A stretch of DNA of 19,058 nucleotides from Planctomycetaceae bacterium (GTDB taxonomy: Bacteria > Planctomycetota > Planctomycetia > Pirellulales > Thermoguttaceae), in contig JAISJZ010000113.1 in assembly GCA_031261125.1 (NCBI GenBank), positions 1 through 19,058 on the forward strand, read 5' to 3'. How positions within the stretch are numbered: the first letter of the stretch is position 1; each line of letters starts with the position of its first letter. Both the position numbers and the translations under genes were made by a program. The notes under the pieces were generated by a model. It was given only the letters and a program-made list of their open reading frames with translations, was not told where the DNA came from and searched no databases. Of the stretch, positions 1-6,716 are shown in pieces.

Positions 1-706
1 GTTCCCGGCTTTGTAAATTTTGCAGGTTACCAATAACCTTGTCAAAATTCGTCAGTATAATTTTTGCCGCTTCTTTTGCCAATGTATCGCATATCGGCTG
101 ATGATTGTTCGACCAATAACCTTCGATGCAATGACTTAACGCATCCAACGCTGCTGCTGCCGTCGTTTTCAACGGGACAAAAATTGTTACAGCCGGGTCA
201 ACGATTGCCGTTGCCGGATAAAACAGCGGCGAGGAAATCGGTGCTTTGATGTGTTTTTCTTCATCATCTAAAACGCTAATCGGCGTAACTTCCGAACCCG
301 TTCCCGCGGTGGTTGGTACCGCAATAAGCGGCAAGGAATTACCGCTCACCGGTTTACCTTCGCTGTGAAACGGACGGATACTCTTTTCGTTGTTTGCCGC
401 TAAAAACGCTGCTGCTTTTGCCGCATCTAAAACGCTGCCGCCGCCGATTGCAACAACAACTTCGGCACCGCTTTCTTTTAATACATCGGCAACCGCATCC
501 GCGTTCGCAACGGTCGGATTCGGCTGAACAGCATCAAATGCCGCAATAGGGTTCAACTGTTCAAGAACGTTTTTGACCGTTTCGAGTTTAGCAACGCTCT
601 TGCTGATGACAACGGCGGCGCGCCGACCGGCAACAGCCGGAACAAGTTCCGCTGCTAACGAACCGATACCGAAGTGAATTTTAACAGGTATATGGAATGT
701 CCACAT
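1..706 (-). CDS. Iron-containing alcohol dehydrogenase, 3' end outside the window
   Basis: Group III (Fe2+-dependent) NAD(P) alcohol dehydrogenase, cytoplasmic, last visible gene of the minus-strand sugar operon. Reading the complement from the ATG at 706 gives about 235 residues beginning MWTFHIPVKIHFGIG; the C-terminal part lies beyond the left edge. The nucleotide-binding signature GGGSVLDAAKAAA is at about residues 88-100 and PTTAGTGSEVT at 131-141. LDALSHCIEGYWS (187-199) supplies Asp188 and His192, the positions equivalent to the metal ligands Asp196/His200 of E. coli FucO; the later two His ligands are off the edge. The ATG follows the transporter stop with no spacer, so translation is probably coupled. 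In fucose-type pathways this family reduces lactaldehyde, but it also includes reductases of phosphono- and sulfo-aldehydes. The family is clear; the substrate is not. Confidence 0.88.
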   Translation of the reverse strand, partial: MWTFHIPVKIHFGIGSLAAELVPAVAGRRAAVVISKSVAKLETVKNVLEQLNPIAAFDAVQPNPTVANADAVADVLKESGAEVVVAIGGGSVLDAAKAAAFLAANNEKSIRPFHSEGKPVSGNSLPLIAVPTTAGTGSEVTPISVLDDEEKHIKAPISSPLFYPATAIVDPAVTIFVPLKTTAAAALDALSHCIEGYWSNNHQPICDTLAKEAAKIILTNFDKVIGNLQNLQSRE

Positions 707-2125
707 TTAACTTTGTAATTCTAATCCTTTCGTTTCAGGGGAAAAATACAACACGACGCAGCCGAGTAAATACAAAACGCTTAAATACGACGCTGCCGTC
801 AACAAAGACACGCCTTGCATTTGAATCCAGCCGGTAAAAAACAAAATGGGTATCGCCAAAAGACGGCCGGCATTGAAACAAAAGCCCGTACCGGTGCCGC
901 GCAAACGGGTCGGATATAATTCGGGAAAATATACGGCATAACCGGAGTGCATTCCCGCGGTGAAAAAACCGAACAGCGGCAGTAAAAACAGCAGCGGCAC
1001 GATACTATGAACGAATTGAAACGTTATAACAGCAAGGACAAAACTGACAACGTGATAAACATAAAACGTGTTCCGCCGTCCGATTTTCTGCGCCAGCGGA
1101 CCAAAATAAACTTGTCCGATACCCAAACCGACCGTTACGAGAAGCATTCCGAGCATCTCCCAACGCTTGAGCGGACTCGTTTGTTCTTTAAGAAACGATT
1201 GAATTGTCGATTTTCCTTCGTCCGTTGTTTGATTGTATTTTTCCGGTTCCTGTTCAATCAATTTTGCAACAAGATCATTTTCCGCAGCGCGGCGCAGGAC
1301 ATCCTTTCCGTAGATGTGAACGCCCCAAAACGTTGCCATTCCGACTGCGGCAAGCAGTACGCCGCAAAGAGTTGAACGTAAATATGCTTCGGCAAACAAG
1401 TCCTTCACAACGCCGGTACGCTGCGCCGCATCTTCTTTTGCCCGCTCTTTTGCTTGTTTCCAACTTTCGGGTTCCTGAACGTAAAGCCGAACGAAGAACA
1501 CGAGAACCGCCGGCAGCAAACCGACGGCAAAGCCGAGCCGCCACGATAACGACGACGTATAATGTTCGAGAAAAGGAAACGCCGACGCAATCAGCACCGC
1601 TAACGATTGATTGCCGATAATGAATGTTCCGACAGCAACGGCAAGCAGCGTGCCGAGGACACCGGAAGCGTGAAAAATACTTTCGGCGTGCGCTCTGGCT
1701 TTGCTCGGAAACACTTCCGCAACGAACGCCGACGCAATCGCCCATTCACCGCCGACACCAAGCGCAACGAAGAACCGCAGAGCAGCAAGATGATACCACT
1801 CTTGCGAAAATGCCGACATCCAAGTAAAGAACGAATAAAATAAAATCGTAATAGATAATGTCCGTTTGCGTCCGATTTTATCGCTTAATGCACCGAAGAA
1901 CACGCCGCCGAGCGCACCGCCGGCGAGAAACAAACCCAGAGCAATGTTGTTATACAGCGGAATGTTAAGTTTTTCTTCGGCGGAAGTTAACGACGGCATC
2001 GCTTCCCGCATACTGGCAACAAAAATCTGCCCCTCGAAAGTGTCGAAGAGCCAGCCCGTCAATGCGATTGCTAACACAACCCATTGCAAACGGCTTATTC
2101 CCGAATACCAGCGTTCTGCGGACAT
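707..2125 (-). CDS. MFS transporter, sugar/organic acid symporter type
   Basis: Inner-membrane major facilitator of 472 residues with about 12 hydrophobic segments. The loop after the second helix carries motif A as GALSDKIGRKR, echoed after helix 8 by GPLAQKIGRRN. RFFVALGVGGEWAIASAFVAE resembles the helix 4-5 region of the metabolite:H+ symporter and sugar porter groups, and PELYPTRLRGTGTG plus the PETKGLEL end are typical of the same groups. A long hydrophilic loop between helices 6 and 7 (around QEPESWKQAKERAKEDAAQ) is normal; a second charged stretch (KLIEQEPEKYNQTTDEGKS) between later helices is larger than usual. It starts 2 bases after the oxidoreductase stop and its own stop abuts the next ATG, so it probably imports the substrate handled by the neighbouring isomerase and dehydrogenases. 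Substrate not deducible. Confidence 0.9.
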   Translation of the reverse strand: MSAERWYSGISRLQWVVLAIALTGWLFDTFEGQIFVASMREAMPSLTSAEEKLNIPLYNNIALGLFLAGGALGGVFFGALSDKIGRKRTLSITILFYSFFTWMSAFSQEWYHLAALRFFVALGVGGEWAIASAFVAEVFPSKARAHAESIFHASGVLGTLLAVAVGTFIIGNQSLAVLIASAFPFLEHYTSSLSWRLGFAVGLLPAVLVFFVRLYVQEPESWKQAKERAKEDAAQRTGVVKDLFAEAYLRSTLCGVLLAAVGMATFWGVHIYGKDVLRRAAENDLVAKLIEQEPEKYNQTTDEGKSTIQSFLKEQTSPLKRWEMLGMLLVTVGLGIGQVYFGPLAQKIGRRNTFYVYHVVSFVLAVITFQFVHSIVPLLFLLPLFGFFTAGMHSGYAVYFPELYPTRLRGTGTGFCFNAGRLLAIPILFFTGWIQMQGVSLLTAASYLSVLYLLGCVVLYFSPETKGLELQS

Positions 2126-2127
2126 AC

Positions 2128-3090
2128 TTATAAAATGATAAGTTCTTTTGTTTCGGCGGATTTTTGTGCAGCATTAGACAGTGCTACGGCAAGTAATCCG
2201 TCTTGACCAGTACAATGAACCGGTGCCGTTCCATTGATAATTTCTGCCATACGTTTGATTTGCGATTCCAGTTCAAACAATTCACCGGCGTTTGTTTCAA
2301 ACGTTTCGTCAACAACTTCCTGTCCGTTGGAACGTTTCAGGAAAAACGACGGTGTTAACGTCCGGTCTTTTGCTCCGCTCCACGAAGCCCAAAGCGAACC
2401 TTTTGTCCCGGCAACTTTTACCGTTTGATGATGTTCAAATGCCGACAACGTTTGAGCAATAACGGCGTGCGAACCGTTGGAAAAATTGACAACCGAACTC
2501 AAATTATCGTAAAGCGTTGAACCGTTGTTTGCGTTTGCCGACGCATACACCGACACCGGTTTGCCGAAGTCCCGCAAGTACCACGCCGCTAAATCGTAAA
2601 AGTGTATCGGCTCTTCTAAAATCCAATTTCCGACCTTGTTTTTGTCATACCGCCAGCCGTTCGCCCCCTGCCGATACGGGAACCGCGACAATTCAATCAG
2701 TACATACCGCGGTTCACCGATAAATCCTTCGTCAATCAGTTGTTTAATCCGTCCCCAAAGCGGCGATAACCGGAATTGATGCCCGACTGCTAAAAAACGT
2801 TGTTCTTTTTCGGCTGCTGCTATTAAATCCTGACATTCCTGTACCGATAACGCAAACGGCTTTTCGATGAGTAAATGCTTGCCGGCATTTAATACGTCTA
2901 AACCGATTCGGTGATGTAAGTAATTCGGAGTCGCGACAACAACTATATCAATTCCTGTCATTGACAGAATTTGCCCGTAATCATCGTTGACGGCGGCAAC
3001 TAATTCCGTTTCCGGCAAACGGTCAATAATTTCAGCGTAATGTTTTCCTAATGCGCCGTTGCCGATAACTGCCCAGCGTGTTTTGCTCAT
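2128..3090 (-). CDS. Gfo/Idh/MocA-family oxidoreductase, shortened Rossmann domain
   Basis: Cytoplasmic NAD(P)-dependent sugar or inositol-type dehydrogenase, 320 residues. The dinucleotide loop GNGALG is at residues 10-15, VVATPNYLHH at 51-60, and the family signature EKP at 76-78 (Lys77 is the usual catalytic or substrate-contacting lysine). The second-domain motif EEPIHFYDLAAW (159-170) holds the expected His163 and Asp166. Between AAVND (end of strand 2) and GIDIVVVATP (strand 3) only about 11 residues remain (DYGQILSMT region), where relatives normally have some 30; an alpha helix appears to be missing in frame. Its ATG overlaps the end of the isomerase gene by 4 bases (3087-3090) and the transporter follows after 2 bases. 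Probably oxidises or reduces the sugar made available by this operon; the exact reaction is unknown. Confidence 0.87.
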   Translation of the reverse strand: MSKTRWAVIGNGALGKHYAEIIDRLPETELVAAVNDDYGQILSMTGIDIVVVATPNYLHHRIGLDVLNAGKHLLIEKPFALSVQECQDLIAAAEKEQRFLAVGHQFRLSPLWGRIKQLIDEGFIGEPRYVLIELSRFPYRQGANGWRYDKNKVGNWILEEPIHFYDLAAWYLRDFGKPVSVYASANANNGSTLYDNLSSVVNFSNGSHAVIAQTLSAFEHHQTVKVAGTKGSLWASWSGAKDRTLTPSFFLKRSNGQEVVDETFETNAGELFELESQIKRMAEIINGTAPVHCTGQDGLLAVALSNAAQKSAETKELIIL

Positions 3091-4439
3091 CGCTGTCCCC
3101 CGGTGTTGAGTTCAAGGACAACGTCGACCGGTTTCGGCTGATAATGTTTTGCCAGCCGTTTGAGTTGTTTTGCAATATGTCCCTTTACAACGGTGATGTG
3201 ATGCGGCATACCGGCTGTTAACGCATCAAGGAAAAATTCTTTTATTCCGCCGTTTTGAACCCTGACGGTGCCGGAAAACCCGTCAATGTGCCGCGGCACC
3301 GCTTCCGTTGTCCCTTCAATGATTGCCAAGCGGTATTCGTTATTGAACCGCCAAAACCGGAACAGCGTGACAGGAATACCGCTCAACAATTTTGAATCCA
3401 CAACAACCGGCTTATTCGTGTTGAAGTGAACGTCTAACTCGTGTTTTTCCGTTAACAGAAACGGTGTTGCTCCGGCGTGCCAAAGCGTAATGGTTTCGTC
3501 ATCGTGTTCGAGCCAATCGGTATTAAACGCCGCCGCCTGCGGGACAAGTTCCGCCGCTAACAGTACACCCAAAGCACCGTCAATATCGCCTTCTTCACAG
3601 ATGTTAACTCCTTCGTCCGACAATCGGGCAACGGCAAGATATGCCCAAACGCCCAACTCGTTCGGCAACTCACCCCAGCACCGTAACGCAACAGCATCCA
3701 GCGATTCCTCCCGAATGAGTTGTTTCAGTGCTAAATAATACCGGGACGAAATGTCAAACACGTTATCACTTAATTCAACACCGCTGCGGATAGGAATGTT
3801 TAACGCTTTCGTTTTGCGGACATCTTCGGCAACGAGTTCACCCGGCAAGGACCTGACAACGTTAATGAATTCGTGCAGCCCGATTTGTTTCAACCGGGTT
3901 CCCAATAGTTGCTGCAACGCCGCTGCGTCAACCGCCATATTCAGAAAGCCCGGTGCGTGTCCGCCGATGAGAGCAACTTTGCCGTGTTTCAATTTCCGTA
4001 TTGCTCTTGCTTGGCGGATTGCGGCGTTTAGGTCATTGACAACTTCCGCCGTGTTCGGCAGACCATAAACAACGAGCGGCGGTTTGCCGATTTGCGCCAG
4101 GTACGAAGCCCAGTTGTGCGCTCCGGTCAATCCGCACGCCGACACTTTCGGATTATCGGGGTTTTCCGGCGTTGCCCAAACGATGAGCGGTGCGTCCCAT
4201 TCGGCGGCAAACACCGTCGCAAGGTTTCCGTCGCCCATTGTCGGCTGCGAAATGATGAACACGTCCGCCCCGTTCCGCTTCGCATCGTTAATTGAATGTT
4301 TAACTGCCTCATCGTCCGCTAATGGACCGTAGAAAAACGCATCCGGCAACTGTTTCCGAACGGAACGTTCGATGAACGCTCCCCATTGCGGGTCGAAACC
4401 GGGACGTTTGCGGCTGACAAAAAATACGGCAACGGACAT
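3087..4439 (-). CDS. L-fucose/arabinose isomerase-family protein
   Basis: Cytoplasmic aldose-ketose isomerase of the FucI/AraA fold, 450 residues, shorter than E. coli FucI (about 590) and near the shorter COG2407-like members. The N-terminal half is an alpha/beta domain (FFVSRKRPGFDP, VFIISQPTMGDGNLA, KVALIGGHAPGF). The C-terminal half shows candidate divalent-metal ligands by position: Glu257 in CWGELPNELG, Asp285 in CEEGDIDGAL, His321 in LWHAGATP and the HH pair at 413-414. The start is the ATG directly after the lipoprotein TAA, and no Shine-Dalgarno is visible, which points to translational coupling. It heads the metabolic part of the operon. Relatives act on L-fucose, D-arabinose and, in some sulfoglycolytic operons, sulfoquinovose; nothing here decides which, and no kinase or aldolase gene lies in the window. 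Confidence 0.82.
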   Translation of the reverse strand: MSVAVFFVSRKRPGFDPQWGAFIERSVRKQLPDAFFYGPLADDEAVKHSINDAKRNGADVFIISQPTMGDGNLATVFAAEWDAPLIVWATPENPDNPKVSACGLTGAHNWASYLAQIGKPPLVVYGLPNTAEVVNDLNAAIRQARAIRKLKHGKVALIGGHAPGFLNMAVDAAALQQLLGTRLKQIGLHEFINVVRSLPGELVAEDVRKTKALNIPIRSGVELSDNVFDISSRYYLALKQLIREESLDAVALRCWGELPNELGVWAYLAVARLSDEGVNICEEGDIDGALGVLLAAELVPQAAAFNTDWLEHDDETITLWHAGATPFLLTEKHELDVHFNTNKPVVVDSKLLSGIPVTLFRFWRFNNEYRLAIIEGTTEAVPRHIDGFSGTVRVQNGGIKEFFLDALTAGMPHHITVVKGHIAKQLKRLAKHYQPKPVDVVLELNTGGQR

Positions 4440-4946
4440 TTATGCTTTGGAAGGGGGGGCTTTCGGCGGTTTCAGTTTCACTTTCGGACTGACATCAAGC
4501 GTGATACTGTTCTGTCCTTTTTTGATTTCCAATTTCAGCGGTGTTGTTTTTATATCGGAAAATTTCGGGTCAACAACGATGAACGTGTTCTTCACGATTT
4601 CGGCAACAACTTTATCGTAAGCGGCAATTTCCTCATCGGTATTGGCTACCGTTGGCAATGCGAGGTCGGGACCTTCGGCTTTCGATACCGTAACAGCATA
4701 CTCGCCGGCAGGAATACCGGGATACTGCCCTTCGGTCCTCAACTGCAATGCTCCGTTTTCATCTGTTTGACCGCCTGCATTGAACGGACGAGCGGCATCG
4801 CTGCTAATCACCGTTACCGTTGCTTTCGCCAGCGGTGCGTTGTCCTGTGTGATGAGCAACTTTGCCGGATACAACTTCGGCATCCCCGGCGGCAGTTTCG
4901 TCCCGCAACCGGACAACAGCAGTGAAATTATAATGAAATAGCGCAT
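4440..4946 (-). CDS. Small lipoprotein with a carboxypeptidase-regulatory-like (beta-sandwich) domain
   Basis: Secreted lipoprotein of 168 residues. A very short signal peptide (MRYFIIISLLLSGC) ends in the lipobox LSGC with Cys14 as the lipidated residue; an in-frame TAG just upstream rules out a longer start. Residues about 28-90 (AKLLITQDNAPLAKATVTV, then TDENGALQLRTEG and PAGEYAVTVSK) look like the transthyretin-like domain common in planctomycete lipoproteins encoded beside DUF1559 genes. The C-terminus is Lys/Pro rich (KPPKAPPSKA) and its codons contain a G7/C7 run at 4453-4459. It lies 44 bases after the DUF1559 stop, with a strong hairpin in between, and its own stop touches the isomerase ATG. 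Role inferred: periplasmic or outer-envelope partner of the pseudopilin-like protein. No specific function is known. Confidence 0.8.
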   Translation of the reverse strand: MRYFIIISLLLSGCGTKLPPGMPKLYPAKLLITQDNAPLAKATVTVISSDAARPFNAGGQTDENGALQLRTEGQYPGIPAGEYAVTVSKAEGPDLALPTVANTDEEIAAYDKVVAEIVKNTFIVVDPKFSDIKTTPLKLEIKKGQNSITLDVSPKVKLKPPKAPPSKA

Positions 4947-4956
4947 CGTTGTCTAG

Positions 4957-4974
4957 CCGCCGCTTCAGCGGCGG
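4957..4974 (-). repeat. Intercistronic GC hairpin, copy 1 of a dispersed element
   Basis: CCGCCGCTTCAGCGGCGG forms a perfect 7-bp stem with a 4-nt loop. It sits between the DUF1559 stop and the lipoprotein ATG, ending 10 bases before that ATG on the transcript, where a ribosome binding site would be. No U-tract follows in the direction of transcription, so it is more likely an attenuating or mRNA-processing hairpin than a classical terminator. A near-identical copy lies at 17533-17550. Confidence 0.7.
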
Positions 4975-4990
4975 TTGTTGTGTTGTGTTG

Positions 4991-6292
4991 TTATAACGAA
5001 GCGGATTCTCCGCCGTTGATACTGCCTAATGCGCCCCAAACACCGTAAGGACTTGGTCCTGATGTCGGTCCCGCATCGCCTACGCCGTTTCCGCTGGAGT
5101 TGTTGTCAATCGTTTCGCTGACGAAATGGACCGAACCGTCAAGGAAAAGGACCTGAACGCCGCCGGGATGATAACTTTGAGCGGTAAGTAACTGTCCGTC
5201 AAAAGAATCATCGTTGCCGGTCGAACAATTCGGACCGTTGGGTCTTATCACGGTATTGAAACCGGTGGAGGAAATACGTCCGTCGGCGTACCAATGTCCG
5301 CGCCAAATCCGGCGGTAAAACGGTGCTGCCGACTGCGGGTTCAACGTTCGTCCGTCGTTCGATGCCACCAAAGCGCAGTTGTCTCTGGCGTTAAATCTTG
5401 TCGTAGCGATAACAAACACACCGCCGCGGACCGGCGCGACCGATTCTAAATTCGGGTCGGACGTTACCGGTGTTGTCGTTGATTCGCCGGCGGCAATCGT
5501 GTTGCTTGTTCCATCTGCCGCACTTTCAAGTCCCTTCTTTTCGTGCGGTGCAAAGATACCGCGGTTTGCCGCCTTGTAAGCCGCACCGGCAGTTTCGTTT
5601 TCGGAATAAGTAACACTGTTAACGGCATCGCCGCGGCAAGTGAAAATGTTCGTTCGGGCTGTGTTGTTCCGTCCGTTCAATCCGCCGTAGGGGTCGGAAG
5701 GGCAGATAAAATAATTGATTTTCCCGCCGGTTGCGGCTTGCAGTTCAGCAATTCGGGAAGGATTTGCCTTACAATCCGCTTTCGTAAAGTAGCCGCCGCG
5801 TCCGCCTTCGGATTCCCCGTCGTCGTAGGAGCCCCAATAGGGTTTAATCAGTTGACCGGGAGCCGCCGGTGTGCTTCCCTGTGAAGCGGCAAACTGAACG
5901 GCATCGTACCGGGCTTGCTGTTCAATAAACGGCAGGAGGAAGACGTGCGCTGACCACATCGTCGATTGGTCCTGCCTCCATTGAGCATTTGCCTCGTTTG
6001 TAGCGGTCGCCGAATAATCGTAGGGACGCGGCAGATTTCCCGCGTGCCACGTTGCTGCCGGCAGCGTGTTGAAGGCATCGTGATGGTTGTGAATCGCGAT
6101 ACCGAATTGTTTGAGGTTGTTAGCACACTGCATCCGTCTTGCCGCTTCGCGAGCCGATTGAACTGCCGGTAAAAGCAAGGCAATCAAAACGCCGATAATG
6201 GCAATGACAACCAAAAGTTCAACGAGCGTAAAACCATAAAAACGGCGTAAATTGCCCCCCCCCCCTATTTTAACATTTGTCGATTCGGTCAT
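4991..6292 (-). CDS. DUF1559 / H-X9-DG domain protein with prepilin-like N-terminus
   Basis: Planctomycete-type pseudopilin-like surface protein, 433 residues. After a 20-residue leader (MTESTNVKIGGGGNLRRFYG) comes FTLVELLVVIAIIGVLIALL, a type IV prepilin signal with cleavage expected after Gly20 and Glu at +5 (Glu25), then the family-typical AVQSAREAARRMQCANNLKQ. The DUF1559 body follows and ends with the H-X9-DG signature SYHPGGVQVLFLDGS. Length is normal for the family. The start ATG at 6292 has a good ribosome site, AAGGA about 7 bases upstream in the complement. The four glycines of the leader are encoded by an 11-G tract (C run at 6255-6265), a slippage-prone site. It is the promoter-proximal gene of the six-gene operon. 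The family is secure; function in planctomycetes is largely unassigned, with fibre or surface-structure roles suspected. Confidence 0.93.
   Translation of the reverse strand: MTESTNVKIGGGGNLRRFYGFTLVELLVVIAIIGVLIALLLPAVQSAREAARRMQCANNLKQFGIAIHNHHDAFNTLPAATWHAGNLPRPYDYSATATNEANAQWRQDQSTMWSAHVFLLPFIEQQARYDAVQFAASQGSTPAAPGQLIKPYWGSYDDGESEGGRGGYFTKADCKANPSRIAELQAATGGKINYFICPSDPYGGLNGRNNTARTNIFTCRGDAVNSVTYSENETAGAAYKAANRGIFAPHEKKGLESAADGTSNTIAAGESTTTPVTSDPNLESVAPVRGGVFVIATTRFNARDNCALVASNDGRTLNPQSAAPFYRRIWRGHWYADGRISSTGFNTVIRPNGPNCSTGNDDSFDGQLLTAQSYHPGGVQVLFLDGSVHFVSETIDNNSSGNGVGDAGPTSGPSPYGVWGALGSINGGESASL
6255..6265 (-). repeat. 11-base C/G homopolymer in the DUF1559 leader
   Basis: Eleven consecutive C on the plus strand, read as G in the mRNA, encode Gly10-Gly13 of the DUF1559 protein. 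Reading the shifted frames by eye, one extra G reaches a TGA 12 codons past the tract, and one fewer G reaches a TGA about 20 codons past it; both destroy the pseudopilin helix. This is the layout of a phase-variable contingency tract, or of a polymerase/sequencing slip site. Confidence 0.75.
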
Positions 6293-6497
6293 ATTGGTTT
6301 CCTTTCTCCCATCACAAGTGATTGGGGGTTAACAACGATGTTCCGCTAAAGCGACGGCTAAACGGCGCGCCGCTGAAACATCTGCCAAATGGTTTATCTG
6401 CAACTACAATGCCGGAAACCGTGTCGAATGCGTTTTTTGCGGATATTTGAACAATAACACAATAAAATTGAACGATTAGATAAGAGAGCCGGTATAA

Positions 6498-6517
6498 ATC
6501 ACGGAAAACACCGTGAT
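6498..6517. promoter_or_regulatory. Dyad ATCACGG/CCGTGAT, candidate operator or leader hairpin
   Basis: Perfect 7-bp inverted repeat around the 6-nt spacer AAAACA, about 205 bases upstream of the DUF1559 start and about 200 upstream of the EF-hand start. It shares the ATCAC...GTGAT half-sites with a shorter dyad at 6311-6322, so both could be bound by one regulator, or this one could fold as a leader hairpin. The sequence alone does not decide. Confidence 0.4.
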
Positions 6518-6611
6518 ATATGATAGGAAGTTATAAGGAACACCGTTGTATTTCACAGAGGATAAATCCGTCATTAATAGGCGGGTTATTGTCCCGCAAA
6601 AGGCAACAAAA

Positions 6612-6653
6612 CAGGAATTTTTCCTGGGGATGGAGTGATTTTTAGAAACTCCC
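6612..6653 (-). repeat. Dispersed non-coding element, copy A (TCTAAAAAT box plus AGGAAAAATTCCT hairpin)
   Basis: Read on the minus strand, this stretch has GGGAGTT followed by TCTAAAAAT, a 12-base spacer and the inverted repeat AGGAAAAATTCCT, then G and TTTT. The same order, with an 11-base spacer, occurs at 11935-11975 in another intergenic gap. The hairpin followed by T's looks like a weak terminator in the minus direction. Confidence 0.55.
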
Positions 6654-6716
6654 GCAAGTATGAACTTTCGGTTTGACGATTAGAAACAAAAACACACAAC
6701 CGGTGTTTAATGGGGT

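Larger units (their letters stand above)
6293..6716. promoter_or_regulatory. 424-bp divergent intergenic region upstream of the DUF1559 operon and the EF-hand gene
   Basis: No gene is visible. The region holds several dyads: ATCACAAGTGAT at 6311-6322, immediately upstream of the DUF1559 ribosome site; the palindrome CGGCGCGCCG at 6363-6372; ATCACGG-6 nt-CCGTGAT at 6498-6517, which shares the ATCAC/GTGAT half-sites with the first; GCGGG-7 nt-CCCGC at 6581-6597; and CAGGAA-TTT-TTCCTG at 6612-6626, part of a dispersed element described separately. Promoters for both flanking genes must lie here, but I could not pick convincing -35/-10 pairs. A possible TTGACG at 6673-6678 lacks a well-spaced -10. 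Confidence 0.5.

Noticed and set aside
1204..1745. Open frames of 138 and 156 codons on both strands within the transporter gene
   Set aside because: They are shadows; the transporter frame has helices and MFS motifs throughout, and the shadows are Arg/Cys-rich with no domain.
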